The position numbers were made by a program, and so were the translations under genes. Shown here in pieces: positions 40,235-49,416 of a stretch of 64,000 nucleotides of DNA (positions within the stretch are counted from its first letter, which is position 1; each line of letters begins with the position of its first letter). Origin of the DNA: Pseudomonadota bacterium (GTDB lineage: Bacteria > Pseudomonadota > Gammaproteobacteria > Steroidobacterales > Steroidobacteraceae); assembly GCA_021787615.1 (NCBI GenBank), contig JAJYLP010000004.1:26399-90398 (forward strand), written 5' to 3'. Below the pieces are notes generated by a model that saw only the letters and a list, made by a program, of their open reading frames with translations, did no database searches and had not been told where the DNA came from.

Positions 40235-40567
40235 TCAGGCGCTTTTCAGGGTGCCCTTGGGCATCAGGGCGCTCACTTGGACCTTCTGTACCTTCACCCG
40301 CACCCCGTCGGCCACCTCGAGCGTCACGAAGTGCTCGCCGACCTCGCTGATGCGCCCGAGCAGGCCGCCGCTGGTGACGACCTCATCGCCCGGGGCGAGC
40401 TTCGAGACCAGCGTCTGGTGCTCCTTGGCCTTCTTCTGTTGGGGCCGGATCAGCAGAAAGTAGAAAACGACGATGAACCCGGCCATCACCAGGAGCGGGG
40501 CCAATTGGCTGCCGCCTGTCGCCGGGGCGGCCGCAGCGGCCCAGGCCGTGGGAATCAATGCATTCAT
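40235..40567 (-). CDS. yajC: preprotein translocase subunit YajC
   Basis: Small Sec accessory subunit. The 110-residue protein has one helix (LAPLLVMAGFIVVFYFLLIR) followed by PQQKKAKEHQTLVSKLAPGD and the GLLGRISEVGEHFVTLEVAD strand region typical of YajC. It lies between tgt and secD in the conserved order. Confidence 0.96.
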   Translation of the reverse strand: MNALIPTAWAAAAAPATGGSQLAPLLVMAGFIVVFYFLLIRPQQKKAKEHQTLVSKLAPGDEVVTSGGLLGRISEVGEHFVTLEVADGVRVKVQKVQVSALMPKGTLKSA

Positions 40568-40630
40568 TTAATGATCCTCGAGACCACCTCCGGAGCCTGA
40601 TCTGCCGGCCCCGGGGGCGAAGGGGCGGCA

Positions 40631-41800
<1,170 letters not shown>

Positions 41801-42865
41801 TCAGTCCGTGGCGCGCTGCGGCCGGGCCGCAAGATCGCGCGCGATGAACATCGCGTCCCCGTAGCTGAAGAAGCGGTACTCGGCCGCGACCGCGTGCCGA
41901 TAGGCGCGCAGCACCGGCTCGCGGCCCGCGAAGGCGCACACCAGCATCAGCAGCGTCGATTCGGGCAGATGAAAGTTGGTGAGCAGCGCATCGATCACCT
42001 GGAAGCGAAAGCCCGGGCGGATGAACAGGCGCGTCTCCCCCGACCAGGGCTCGAGGGCGGCCGCGCCGTGCTTTGCGGCTTGCAGCGCCGCCGATTCGAG
42101 CGCGCGCACCACGGTCGTGCCGACCGCCACGATGTGCCCGTCACGGGCGCGGGCGCTGGCAATCGCATCGCAGGTGTCCGCGCTGACCGTGACCCGCTCG
42201 GCGTGCATCACGTGCTCATCGATGTGCTCGGCGCGCACGGGCTGAAAGGTGCCCGCACCGACGTGCAGCGTCACGAAGGCGGTCTCGACGCCGCGCGCGG
42301 CCACGGCCCCTAGCAGCGCCTCGTCGAAATGCAGGCTCGCGGTGGGCGCGGCAACCGCGCCGCGCTCGCGGGCAAAGACGGTCTGATACCGTTGCCGGTC
42401 CGATGCATCCGGCGCGCGGTCAATGTACGGAGGCAACGGCACCTCGCCCCAGCGGTCGAAGAATTCGAGGACGGACCCCGGCACCCTCACCCGCCACAGG
42501 TCATCGTCGCGCTCGAGCACCTCGAGCACGCCCCCCGCGGTGGTGATACCGAGACCGGGCCTGATCGGCTTGCTGGCGCGCAGCTGCACCAGCGCCTCGC
42601 ATTCGGCGCAGGCCCGCTCGAGCAGCACCTCGACCTGCCCGCCCGAGGGCTTCACGCCGCGCAGCCGCGCGGCCACCACCCGGGTGTCGTTAAGGACGAG
42701 GAGGTCGCCGGGCGCGAGCAGCTGGGGCAGCTCGCGTACCATGCGGTCAGAGCACGCTCCGGTGTCGCGGTCGAGCACCAGCATCCGGCTCGCCGAACGG
42801 ACGGCGAGCGGACTCTGGGCAATACGTTCGGGAGGAAGCGGATAGGCGAAGTCGCTGCGGTTCAC
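41801..42865 (-). CDS. queA: S-adenosylmethionine:tRNA ribosyltransferase-isomerase
   Basis: Converts preQ1 to epoxyqueuosine on tRNA using the ribose of SAM. The 354-residue protein starts MNRSDFAYPLPPERIAQ at GTG 42865. It has LLVLNDTRVVAARLRG, APTASLHFDEALL, FVTLHVGAGTFQPVRAEHID and NFHLPESTLLMLVCAFAGRE. First gene of queA-tgt-yajC-secDF-suhB, divergent from tRNA-Leu across an 85-bp gap. Confidence 0.97.
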   Translation of the reverse strand: MNRSDFAYPLPPERIAQSPLAVRSASRMLVLDRDTGACSDRMVRELPQLLAPGDLLVLNDTRVVAARLRGVKPSGGQVEVLLERACAECEALVQLRASKPIRPGLGITTAGGVLEVLERDDDLWRVRVPGSVLEFFDRWGEVPLPPYIDRAPDASDRQRYQTVFARERGAVAAPTASLHFDEALLGAVAARGVETAFVTLHVGAGTFQPVRAEHIDEHVMHAERVTVSADTCDAIASARARDGHIVAVGTTVVRALESAALQAAKHGAAALEPWSGETRLFIRPGFRFQVIDALLTNFHLPESTLLMLVCAFAGREPVLRAYRHAVAAEYRFFSYGDAMFIARDLAARPQRATD

Positions 42866-42933
42866 CCGCGCATGTTACACGGGAGAGCAGCCATTCCGGA
42901 TGAGCCCCCATACCCAGAGGGCCCGGGTCCCCG

Positions 42934-42939
42934 TATACT
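42934..42939 (+). promoter_or_regulatory. -10 box of tRNA-Leu
   Basis: TATACT lies 11 nt before the tRNA 5' end. I see no convincing -35 box in the GC-rich sequence upstream. The 85-bp gap must also hold the queA promoter on the other strand. Confidence 0.4.
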
Positions 42940-42950
42940 GCCGGCCTCGT

Positions 42951-43265
42951 GCCCGAGTGGCGGAATTGGTAGACGCAGCGGACTCAGACCAGACAACTTG
43001 AGCCCTCGCGGAGAAATCCGTGAGGTGAAGCCCGTCAAACTCGGTAGAGGCCCTGAGGTTCTCGAGCTCATGCCGAGCCAAGCCCCGCGCCCAGCGGGGA
43101 AGGTGTAGAGAGCAGACGGCGGGCACCTACGGCCGCAAGGCTATGGTGAAGGCGTGCTCCAGCCCACGAACCCGGCCGGCTCCAGCTGCCGGGGCGACGA
43201 AAGTCGAAGCGGGATGAAAATCCGCCGCCCTTAAAAGCGTGTCGGTTCGACTCCGACCTCGGGCA
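42951..43265 (+). tRNA. tRNA-Leu (CAA) interrupted by a group I intron
   Basis: The 5' exon is 42951-42985 and the 3' exon 43217-43265. The acceptor stem GCCCGAG pairs perfectly with CTCGGGC (43258-43264), with discriminator A43265; CCA is not encoded. The D arm is GCG-GAATTGGTAGA-CGC. The anticodon stem GCGGA (42978-42982) pairs with TCCGC (43221-43225). Joining the exons gives the loop C-T-CAA-A-A, hence anticodon CAA and leucine identity, supported by the long variable arm. The T arm is GTCGG-TTCGACT-CCGAC. The exon junction falls between C34 and A35. Confidence 0.9.
42986..43216 (+). ncRNA. self-splicing group I intron (IC3-like, Azoarcus type), 231 nt
   Basis: The core closely follows the Azoarcus tRNA-Ile intron as I recall it. 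P2 is closed by a GAAA tetraloop (43013-43016). The P4-P6 region reads through GCCGAGCCAAGCCCCGC to a strong P6 hairpin. P7 is GAGCA (43110-43114) pairing with TGCTC (43155-43159), a covariant version of the Azoarcus pair. P8 CACCTAC...TATGGTG resembles the 11-nt tetraloop receptor, and P9 is CGAC-GAAA-GTCG (43195-43206). The last base is G43216, as expected for omega-G. There is no internal ORF, so no homing endonuclease. Confidence 0.88.
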
Positions 43266-43789
43266 GACCCGCCTCTTCAGAGGCTCGCTTGGCGCCGGCG
43301 CTCGACAACCGCTCCGTTCGGTCGCGAGACACGCGAGGCACTGACCAGCCGGAGCTGATTGGCAGCCGCAGCAGCGTTCAGTACTCACTCGCCTCGGCGG
43401 CGCTGGAACATACCGACCGCAGCTCGCATGACACACGGGTCTTCCGGGCGTCCACTGCAACGACGGTTCTTCCTTTGCGCATGTCGTCCCCCTGGGGCCC
43501 TGCCCGAGTCCTCACCTCACAGTGCGGCAGCCGCCGGGGACGGCGGCGTGACGTTGACGGGCCGGTATCGGCCCTTCTGAGTCATTGGATCGGTATGGCA
43601 TGAGGCGTGAGGGGCACAGCGGACACTCCTGAGTTGGTCGATTACGGCACCGGATCTACGTGATCGTCTCGCGGTCCGGCCAGAATTCTAGCGCCTGAGG
43701 CAAGCCAGAACCCTTTTTTGCTTTGAGCTGTAAGAAGCCTCCGCCGCGAGCGACTATAGGTAATTGGAGATGGTCACTAGCGCGCCGGA
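43266..43789. other. intergenic stretch after tRNA-Leu; no gene seen
   Basis: 524 bp without a supportable gene. Immediately after the tRNA, GCCTCT-TC-AGAGGC (near 43270) could form a short stem without a T-tract. The open frames here lack homology and are probably chance. The promoter of the ECF sigma gene should lie near the right end, where base composition drops (CCTTTTTTGC near 43710-43720). Confidence 0.5.
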
Positions 43790-44338
43790 ATGCCGGAAAA
43801 GAATCAGTCCACTCAAGCCTTAAGGGCGGATGAGACTTATCGAGAAGCGTCTGCAGCCTATGGCGGGGCGCTCAGCCGCCTTGCCCGTGGATACGAGGCA
43901 GAGCCCGAAAAACAAGGGGATCTCCTCCAGGAGATTCATATCGCGATATGGAAGAGTCTCGGTCGATTCAACGGTACCTGCTCGCTCCGGACCTGGGTAT
44001 TTCGAATCGCTCATAACGTCGCCGCATCGCACGTACTGCGCGAACGGCGTCGCAAGGGCGTAAGAATCGTCGGCCTTGAGGAATTGGACGCCGCCGCCGG
44101 CACGCCGGACAGTCTGCAAGCGGTAGCCGAACAGCAGGCGCTCGCGCGGCTCACGGATCTGATCAGGCAACTGATCCCGATTGACCGGCAGGTGATCCTT
44201 TCGTATTTGGAGGGCATGGACGCCGAGGCGATCAGCGATCTCACGGGTTTATCGACATCGAATGTTGCGACCAAGATCCACCGGATAAAGGAAGTACTTC
44301 GCAAACGCTTTGACGCGAGAGACTCAGATGAGCAATGA
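43790..44338 (+). CDS. ECF-type RNA polymerase sigma factor
   Basis: A 182-residue sigma-70 family protein of the extracytoplasmic-function group. Region 2 contains GDLLQEIHIAIWKSLGRFNG and CSLRTWVFRIAHNVAASHVL. Region 4 contains IPIDRQVILSYLEGMDAEAI followed by the helix-turn-helix DLTGLSTSNVATKIHRIKEV. No classical anti-sigma domain follows, but the next gene overlaps it by 11 bp and encodes a membrane protein that could hold it. First cargo gene of the island. Confidence 0.9.
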   Translation: MPEKNQSTQALRADETYREASAAYGGALSRLARGYEAEPEKQGDLLQEIHIAIWKSLGRFNGTCSLRTWVFRIAHNVAASHVLRERRRKGVRIVGLEELDAAAGTPDSLQAVAEQQALARLTDLIRQLIPIDRQVILSYLEGMDAEAISDLTGLSTSNVATKIHRIKEVLRKRFDARDSDEQ

Positions 44339-44891
44339 GCAAAAGCACCCTGACATGAAGCATCTTTGGCAAAGTCAGGCAGTTGAGGGCACGTCCATGT
44401 CTATAGACGAACTCCGGAACGCACTTGCGAAACTGAACAGAGTCGAGCGCAGACGCATATGGGCAGGTGGGCTGTTTTGCTTGCTGTTCCTCGGCGCTTT
44501 CGGTGCAGTACTTATCATGGCGGCCCCGATTCCCGTCGTGCGCGGCGGTGAATGCTTTTTCGCCATTGGTGCGGGATTCTTCTTGTTTCAGGTCATATTG
44601 GGTCTTCGACGAGCACCGGGAAAATTGCTGAGCCGGGGAGAGCCGGCGGCCTGTGCTGCATTCTACAGGTCAGCACTGGAACGACAGCGGAGGTTTTACC
44701 GCCGGTCAGCGCTCTGGTTTCCGCTTTTAATCTCGGCAACCTTGCTGCCAGTCATCCTGCTGATACCGGCTCTCAGGGTCATAATGATCCCTCTTTGGAT
44801 GCTGCTTGTCCCGTTCTGGATCTACGAAAGCGCGGGAATTGCGAGGAGGTCTCAACGCGAACTCGATGCGCTCAAGGCCGGTCTGAGGTAA
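44328..44891 (+). CDS. membrane protein coupled to the ECF sigma factor
   Basis: A 187-residue protein with four hydrophobic helices in two pairs: about residues 48-65 (GGLFCLLFLGAFGAVLIM), 75-92, 130-147 and 148-164. A soluble N-terminal segment (MKHLWQSQAVEGTSMSIDEL) is cytoplasmic by the positive-inside rule and is the likely sigma-contacting part. The gene overlaps the sigma gene by 11 bp, so the pair is translationally coupled. I do not recognise a named family. The role as an anti-sigma factor is inferred from context only. Confidence 0.75.
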   Translation: MSNEQKHPDMKHLWQSQAVEGTSMSIDELRNALAKLNRVERRRIWAGGLFCLLFLGAFGAVLIMAAPIPVVRGGECFFAIGAGFFLFQVILGLRRAPGKLLSRGEPAACAAFYRSALERQRRFYRRSALWFPLLISATLLPVILLIPALRVIMIPLWMLLVPFWIYESAGIARRSQRELDALKAGLR

Positions 44892-45337
44892 ATCTTTGGA
44901 GGCCAGCGAAAACTCCCGGGCATCAAATCTGGTCGCATGCTGACCACCTGCGGACGCCCTCGAGGCCGAGTTGCCGCGCTTGCGGAATGTCAGCTTTCCG
45001 GATTTGCGCTGAGCACTAGCTAACGACCGGCTGGAGCCGGGACTTGCTGGCCTGCAGCCCGAGTTCCGCGGACGCGCTTCCGTTCCGGCGCCGCCCCGAG
45101 CGGCCCGTCGCCCAGGACCGCAAAACTCCGGACCACCACCCCGCACAGCAGAGACTGCCACCGCACATAGGGCGTCCTGCGGCTTGCTCGCGCCATCCGT
45201 GGCGCGTGCCTCTACCGTGGGAGGACCGGCAGAGCCCCGGGAATGTCCATCAGGGCCGGAAGATGGCCTCGAAGGCGCCGGCGCAACGACGCCCGTCGCG
45301 GATTTGGCAGCGGTTCCCGGCTGACCGAGCTACGCCG
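44892..45337. other. intergenic stretch between sigma pair and hicAB; no gene seen
   Basis: About 450 bp with no supportable gene or RNA. The sequence is rich in GC, with no repeats I can link to the att units. The right end leads into the hicAB promoter. Confidence 0.45.
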
Positions 45338-45366
45338 TTGCGTTTCGGACATAAATGTCCGATACT
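45338..45366 (+). promoter_or_regulatory. hicAB promoter with operator palindrome in the spacer
   Basis: TTGCGT (45338-45343) and GATACT (45361-45366) are spaced by exactly 17 bp. The spacer holds a perfect 18-bp inverted repeat with 8-bp arms, TCGGACATAAATGTCCGA (45345-45362). A HicB dimer bound there would block RNA polymerase, the usual autoregulation of hic operons. Transcription would begin near 45373. Confidence 0.65.
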
Positions 45367-45372
45367 GGCATT

Positions 45373-45585
45373 GTGAGGGGAAACGAATTCATCCGGAGGG
45401 TCCAGGCAATTGCCAAGGAGCGCCACCTCCCCTCGCGTGTGGATGAGAAGCGCGGTAAAGGACGCCATGTAACGCTCTACTTCGATGATCGGCGGACCGT
45501 TGTCCGCAACCCGAAGGACGAGCTGAAGACTGGAACGCTGCATGCAATGTGCAAGCAGCTCGGTATCGATAAGGCGGATTTATGA
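45373..45585 (+). CDS. hicA: HicA family mRNA interferase toxin
   Basis: Small dsRBD-fold ribonuclease that cleaves mRNA when unopposed. The core shows NEFIRRVQAIAKERHLPS, GKGRHVTLYFDDRRTVV (containing the catalytic His in KGRH) and LKTGTLHAMCKQLGIDKADL. An ATG at 45355 gives 76 aa but lies inside the operator palindrome and before the predicted transcription start. I therefore favour GTG 45373 (70 aa), which would be leaderless. Its stop overlaps the hicB start (ATGA). Confidence 0.88.
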   Translation: MRGNEFIRRVQAIAKERHLPSRVDEKRGKGRHVTLYFDDRRTVVRNPKDELKTGTLHAMCKQLGIDKADL

Positions 45586-46016
45586 ACGCACGACAGTTTA
45601 CGTATGCAGTGAAGTTGAGTGCGGAAAAAGGCGCTGGCGGATATGTGGTGACGTGCCGCGACCTGCCGGAGGCAATTACGCAGGGCGAAACGGTCGATGA
45701 TGCCCTCGCGGAAGCGGCGGACGCTCTTGAGGAAGCCATTGCTGGCCGTATCGACGACGGAGAAGTGATCCCCGCGCCCTCGCGCGCCAAGCGTGGCGAG
45801 CGTATGGTGAGTGTGCCGCCGTCGATGGCACTGAAGGCCGCCGTGTATCTCGCCGTTCAGCAGGCCGGCATCAGCAACTCCGAGCTCGCGCGTCGCATGA
45901 AACTCGACGAGAAGGAAGCGCGGCGCATTCTCGACCCGCATCACCCAACGAAGCTCCCGAGGATCGAGGAAGCCCTGTCGGTGCTCGGCCGGCACGTCGA
46001 ATTGGTTCTCGCGTAG
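45582..46016 (+). CDS. hicB: HicB family antitoxin
   Basis: A 144-residue antitoxin. The N-terminal RNase H-like HicB domain has FTYAVKLSAEKGAGGYVVTC and RDLPEAITQGETVDDALAEA. The C-terminal helix-turn-helix has VQQAGISNSELARRMKLDEK and ends LGRHVELVLA. It neutralises HicA and should bind the palindrome in front of hicA. Coupled to hicA by a 4-nt overlap. Confidence 0.93.
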   Translation: MNARQFTYAVKLSAEKGAGGYVVTCRDLPEAITQGETVDDALAEAADALEEAIAGRIDDGEVIPAPSRAKRGERMVSVPPSMALKAAVYLAVQQAGISNSELARRMKLDEKEARRILDPHHPTKLPRIEEALSVLGRHVELVLA

Positions 46017-46192
46017 CGGGGGCCTGCCAGCGGGTGGGCTCCGGGCGACGGGATGCCCCTGGAGCGGCGGCGGCCGGTCAGTGAAAGGTTGTTTCCGGCT
46101 GCTCTTCACCTTCAGATCGTGCGACGAAAAATGGCTCTCGTTCGCCCCCGTCGCGCTGCTCAGCCTACGGGCCGAGAGGCGCAAAATACCCC

Positions 46193-46558
46193 CACGGCAG
46201 TGGGGGGTATACCTGGGGGTACTTCTGTCCACGCAGTTATGGAAATGCAGTACTTGCCGGCGCTTTTGCGCCTGTTTCGACTCCGACCTCGGGCACCATC
46301 AAATCTTCAAGCACTGCCGCGCACTGGACCTCGGCGTCCTGCGATCCGTCGCGCGGTGCCCAGCGAGCACGCAGGGTGCCGTGCTGGCGGAGCCGGTCGG
46401 TCGCGGCAGGCGGGATGGGGCACACGCCAATCCGTCCTCCAACGCGAGTCGCAGCGACCCAAACGTCTTTTTACGTTGCGCTGTTTTGGCGATGCCCAAG
46501 ACCGCACACTCACAGTGATGCGGTCGCCGGATCGACTAGAGTTGACTTCCGCTTCCGA
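46193..46558. repeat. island repeat unit R1 with tRNA-Leu 3'-end copy
   Basis: Contains two GGGGGTAT/GGGGGTAC motifs (46203-46222), then the exact 20-bp tRNA end at 46276-46295 followed by CCATCAA. A downstream segment of about 260 bp is shared in degenerate form with R2-R4 (CTGGACCTCGGCGTCC, CACGCCAATCCG, ACACTCACAGTGATGC, GTTGACTTCCGC). The tRNA end here is followed by CCA, unlike the intact gene. Confidence 0.75.
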
Positions 46559-46713
46559 CTCTTCTGGGGCATTCGCCGCGCTCCAGAGCGGTCAGTGAGT
46601 TCTGGTAAAGCAGACATCCACCACAGACGTGAATCGACGCGTCTGAACAGCGCCACGGAACGGAACCTGCGGTCACAGATAATGCGCAAGAGCGATTGAG
46701 CGTTGCGTTCGTG

Positions 46714-47349
46714 TCACCGCGGACCTGCAAGAATTGCAGAATCAGCCATCTTTGCGATTGAGTCCTCTTGTTCTGAATCCGAGAAATGCGATGGCAATAC
46801 CAATTGAATCTGGTACAAGACGCGCCCCTGCTCCCACCAAAGGTTCGCGGGAGCACACGATCCCCCACAGCTCACGGCCCTAAAAAATCCACGGATTCCG
46901 TGTGCAAGCCTGATTGCGTGAACATTTGATAGCCGCTCTGGGCTGTAGCCCGGATTCGCCTTGGCGAAGAACATTCCAGCAAAGCCTGCGTCCCCGACTC
47001 CCACCTTGTAATACAGGGAAATGTAATACAGGGAAATCTGATATTCCTTTGGGGTCGCTTTGTCGACGGTCGCGTGACGGATCGTCTCAACGCCGCCGGG
47101 TAACGCGCTAGGCAACAAGATTGGAATGCGCGAGTTACCCTCAACCTTCGCCAGAGCGGATACGAGAACTCGTGGCAGAGACTTGGCACGAGCGGAATGT
47201 GCCGATGCGACGTATGAGGCAGCAATAGGGACCTGCACCGGCGATTCGGCGGCGCGACAGCCCACGGAGATGACGAAGATTGACACAACAGCCGGGACCC
47301 ACTCGGGTCTCAGACAACCCGTAAGCCCCCAATTTTGTAAAGCGTTCAC
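46714..47349 (-). CDS. predicted lipoprotein of unknown function
   Basis: Up to 211 residues from GTG 47349; the start is uncertain and the frame is open to 47442. The hydrophobic segment VPAVVSIFVISVGC ends in a lipobox-like GC, so it is probably an acylated exported protein. The C-terminal half has a distinctive pattern: GIRGFFRAVSCGGSCAPANL then WWEQGRVLYQIQLVLPSHF and ADSAILAGPR, which I recall from conserved hypothetical exported proteins without known role. The string ISLYYISLYY results from a short tandem DNA duplication near 47012-47040. It lies between R1 and parDE. Confidence 0.65.
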   Translation of the reverse strand: MNALQNWGLTGCLRPEWVPAVVSIFVISVGCRAAESPVQVPIAASYVASAHSARAKSLPRVLVSALAKVEGNSRIPILLPSALPGGVETIRHATVDKATPKEYQISLYYISLYYKVGVGDAGFAGMFFAKANPGYSPERLSNVHAIRLAHGIRGFFRAVSCGGSCAPANLWWEQGRVLYQIQLVLPSHFSDSEQEDSIAKMADSAILAGPR

Positions 47350-47565
47350 ATCCAGTACCCCCGGCGCCAGTGTGCGCGCCTCCGACGAATGTCCGCAAAC
47401 GGGAAGCTCGATCTGGCCTGGTATCGGTCCGCTCTTGGCCAACTGCTACCCCGACGCGCGGATATCGCACGGTTCCGAGTCGGCTTCCGGCACGCTTAAG
47501 GCCAGCCGCGACAGTGCTATTATTTTATGCTAGTTTATGATACAGTCATCTTGCTGGAATACCAC

Positions 47566-47832
47566 ATGCCTTCAAGCTACACACTGGGTGAACACTTCGA
47601 GAGCTTCGTCAAGGAGCAAGTCGAAGGTGGGCGGTACTCATCCGCGAGCGAGGTCGTTCGAGACGGATTGCGGCTCCTGGAGGAGGAGCAGCAGCGGCGC
47701 CAGGCCGTGCTCGAGGCTCTTCGGGGAGAAGTCGTCAAAGGCCGGCGCGGCGGCAAACCGAAGCCCGCTGCGGACGTACTGGACCGTCTCGAGCGCAAAT
47801 ACACCAAAATGACCCGGGACTCCGGGAAGTGA
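47566..47832 (+). CDS. parD: ParD-type antitoxin
   Basis: An 88-residue ribbon-helix-helix antitoxin: MPSSYTLGEHFESFVKEQVE then GGRYSSASEVVRDGLRLLEE, followed by a disordered toxin-binding tail with PAADVLDRLERKY. The ATG at 47566 starts the conserved MPSSYTLG. The stop is directly followed by the parE ATG. An AT-rich tract at 47517-47545 with TATGAT is the likely promoter. Confidence 0.93.
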   Translation: MPSSYTLGEHFESFVKEQVEGGRYSSASEVVRDGLRLLEEEQQRRQAVLEALRGEVVKGRRGGKPKPAADVLDRLERKYTKMTRDSGK

Positions 47833-48126
47833 ATGGCCGCGTACTTCACCCCACAGGCGGAAATCGACTTAGAAGAGATCGGCGACTACATCGCGCTGGA
47901 TAACCCGAGGCGCGCGGTGACATTCATCCAAGAAATTCGGCGACACTGCGAGAAAATCGCCGATGCCCCAATGAGCTATTTGGCGCGCCCGGACCTCGGT
48001 GACGCGATCCGCATCTGCGTACATGGGAATTACCTCGTCGTGTTCGAGCCGTTCTCGGACGGTGCTCTCATCCTGCGCATCCTCCATGGCGCACGGCATC
48101 TGCCCGGAATATTCGGCAGTCAGTGA
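47833..48126 (+). CDS. parE: ParE/RelE-superfamily toxin
   Basis: A 97-residue toxin of the ParE type, which in characterised cases poisons DNA gyrase. It shows YFTPQAEIDLEEIGDYIALD, IRRHCEKIADAPMSYLARPD and the C-terminal strand YLVVFEPFSDGALILRILHG followed by ARHLPGIF. It starts at the base after the parD stop, so the pair is coupled. Confidence 0.93.
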   Translation: MAAYFTPQAEIDLEEIGDYIALDNPRRAVTFIQEIRRHCEKIADAPMSYLARPDLGDAIRICVHGNYLVVFEPFSDGALILRILHGARHLPGIFGSQ

Positions 48127-48276
48127 CCGAGGATGCCGGCCCCGGACTCGACTGAACAAGCAACTCAATCGCGCCAGCCGCGAACTTTTTCGGAGCACGG
48201 CAACGTCCAATTGCGAATGACTCTTCGTGCATCCGGCAATCAAAGTCGAGATGACGTCTACGGCGGTGAGAGATAT

Positions 48277-48660
48277 CGCCGCATGGACATGCGCGGCCTC
48301 ACCGACTGGGCTGGGGGTACCGAGTGGGGGTACTCCGACCCAATTTCCTGACCGTCTCTCAGTAATTTCAGTTACTTATGCCCAGAGATCGACTCCGACC
48401 TCGGGCACCATCAACTCTTCAAGCATTGCAGTGCGCTGGACCTCGGCGTCCCCCGCTCCGTCGTGGGGCGCGCAGCGAGCCGCACAGGACGCTGGCCGCC
48501 AGCGAGCACTCGCCACTTCTCAAGCGCGACGTGGGTCTACCGCGTATTGAGCAACGACGTCAGCGCCTTCTTAATGTTACTCCTGTGCAGTGACACACAA
48601 GGCTCCGCTCTCACAGCAATGCACCCGCGGAGTAATATAGAGCCGACTTCCGGTTCCGAC
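48277..48660. repeat. island repeat unit R2 with tRNA-Leu 3'-end copy
   Basis: Begins with CGCCGCATGGACATGCGCGG, an inverted repeat also found in R4 and R5. Two GGGGGTAC motifs follow (48313-48332), then the tRNA end at 48388-48407 (first base A instead of T) with CCATCAA. The downstream segment is close to R1: TCTTCAAGCATTG, CTGGACCTCGGCGTCC and GACTTCCGGTTCCGAC. Confidence 0.75.
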
Positions 48661-48796
48661 CCAAAGCTGCGGTCTGGGACCAGCGCTAGATTGCCGCGCG
48701 CCCTCCAACTTGCATACCCACGGTCGCAGCTTGATCTGACAGGAAGTCTGTCTCGATCCGATTGATATATTCGGCCGCTTGATTCAACACACCGTA

Positions 48797-49345
48797 ATGC
48801 CGCCAAATAACTCGCAGGAAGAATCATCACTGATCGTCATATCGCCCTACGATCCGTCGTGGCCAATCATGTTCGAAGTCGAGACGCAGACTCTCGAGCG
48901 AATTCTCACACCTTGGATCGTTGGCCCGATTGAGCACGTAGGAAGCACTGCGGTTCCCGGCCTTGCGGCAAAGCCGGTGATCGACATCATGGTTGCCGTT
49001 GCCACTTTGGCAGCATCTCGTCCGGCAATATCTGCGGCGGCAGAAGCAGAATACATGTACTGGCCGCACAGAGCTGATGTAATGCACTGGTTCTGCAAAC
49101 CTTCGGCCGTTCGTAGAACGCATCATCTCCACTTGATTCCCTACGGCAGCGAACTCTGGCAAGCTCGGCTCGGCTTTCGAGACGCGTTGAGAGCAGACTC
49201 TGATCTAGCAAAAGAGTACGCTCAGCTAAAATATCATCTCGCTGCCAAACATCGATATGATCGCGAGGCTTACACAGAATCGAAAACAGAATTTGTCCAG
49301 CGGGTTCTTGCATCCCTCGGCTTAGCTCAACCAGGCAACAGCTAA
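48797..49345 (+). CDS. GrpB family (UPF0157) nucleotidyltransferase-like protein
   Basis: A 182-residue protein of the GrpB/UPF0157 family, a nucleotidyltransferase-fold group whose cellular role is not settled. The conserved core is IEHVGSTAVPGLAAKPVIDI, with the GS motif and metal-site Asp, followed by THHLHLIPYGSELWQARLGF and KYHLAAKHRYDREAYTESKT. ATG 48797 is the first plausible start. It sits alone between R2 and the abiE pair. Confidence 0.88.
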   Translation: MPPNNSQEESSLIVISPYDPSWPIMFEVETQTLERILTPWIVGPIEHVGSTAVPGLAAKPVIDIMVAVATLAASRPAISAAAEAEYMYWPHRADVMHWFCKPSAVRRTHHLHLIPYGSELWQARLGFRDALRADSDLAKEYAQLKYHLAAKHRYDREAYTESKTEFVQRVLASLGLAQPGNS

Positions 49346-49416
49346 CGCCCGCCGAGTCGAGCCCAATGGAGTGCGCCGATCAGCCCAAGCGTTGAATGAG
49401 TGCTTGTAGCCGTCCC

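Noticed and set aside
38363-40600. 745-codon open frame on the plus strand
   Set aside because: It is exactly antisense to secD/yajC, with no family pattern; long antisense frames are normal at this GC content.
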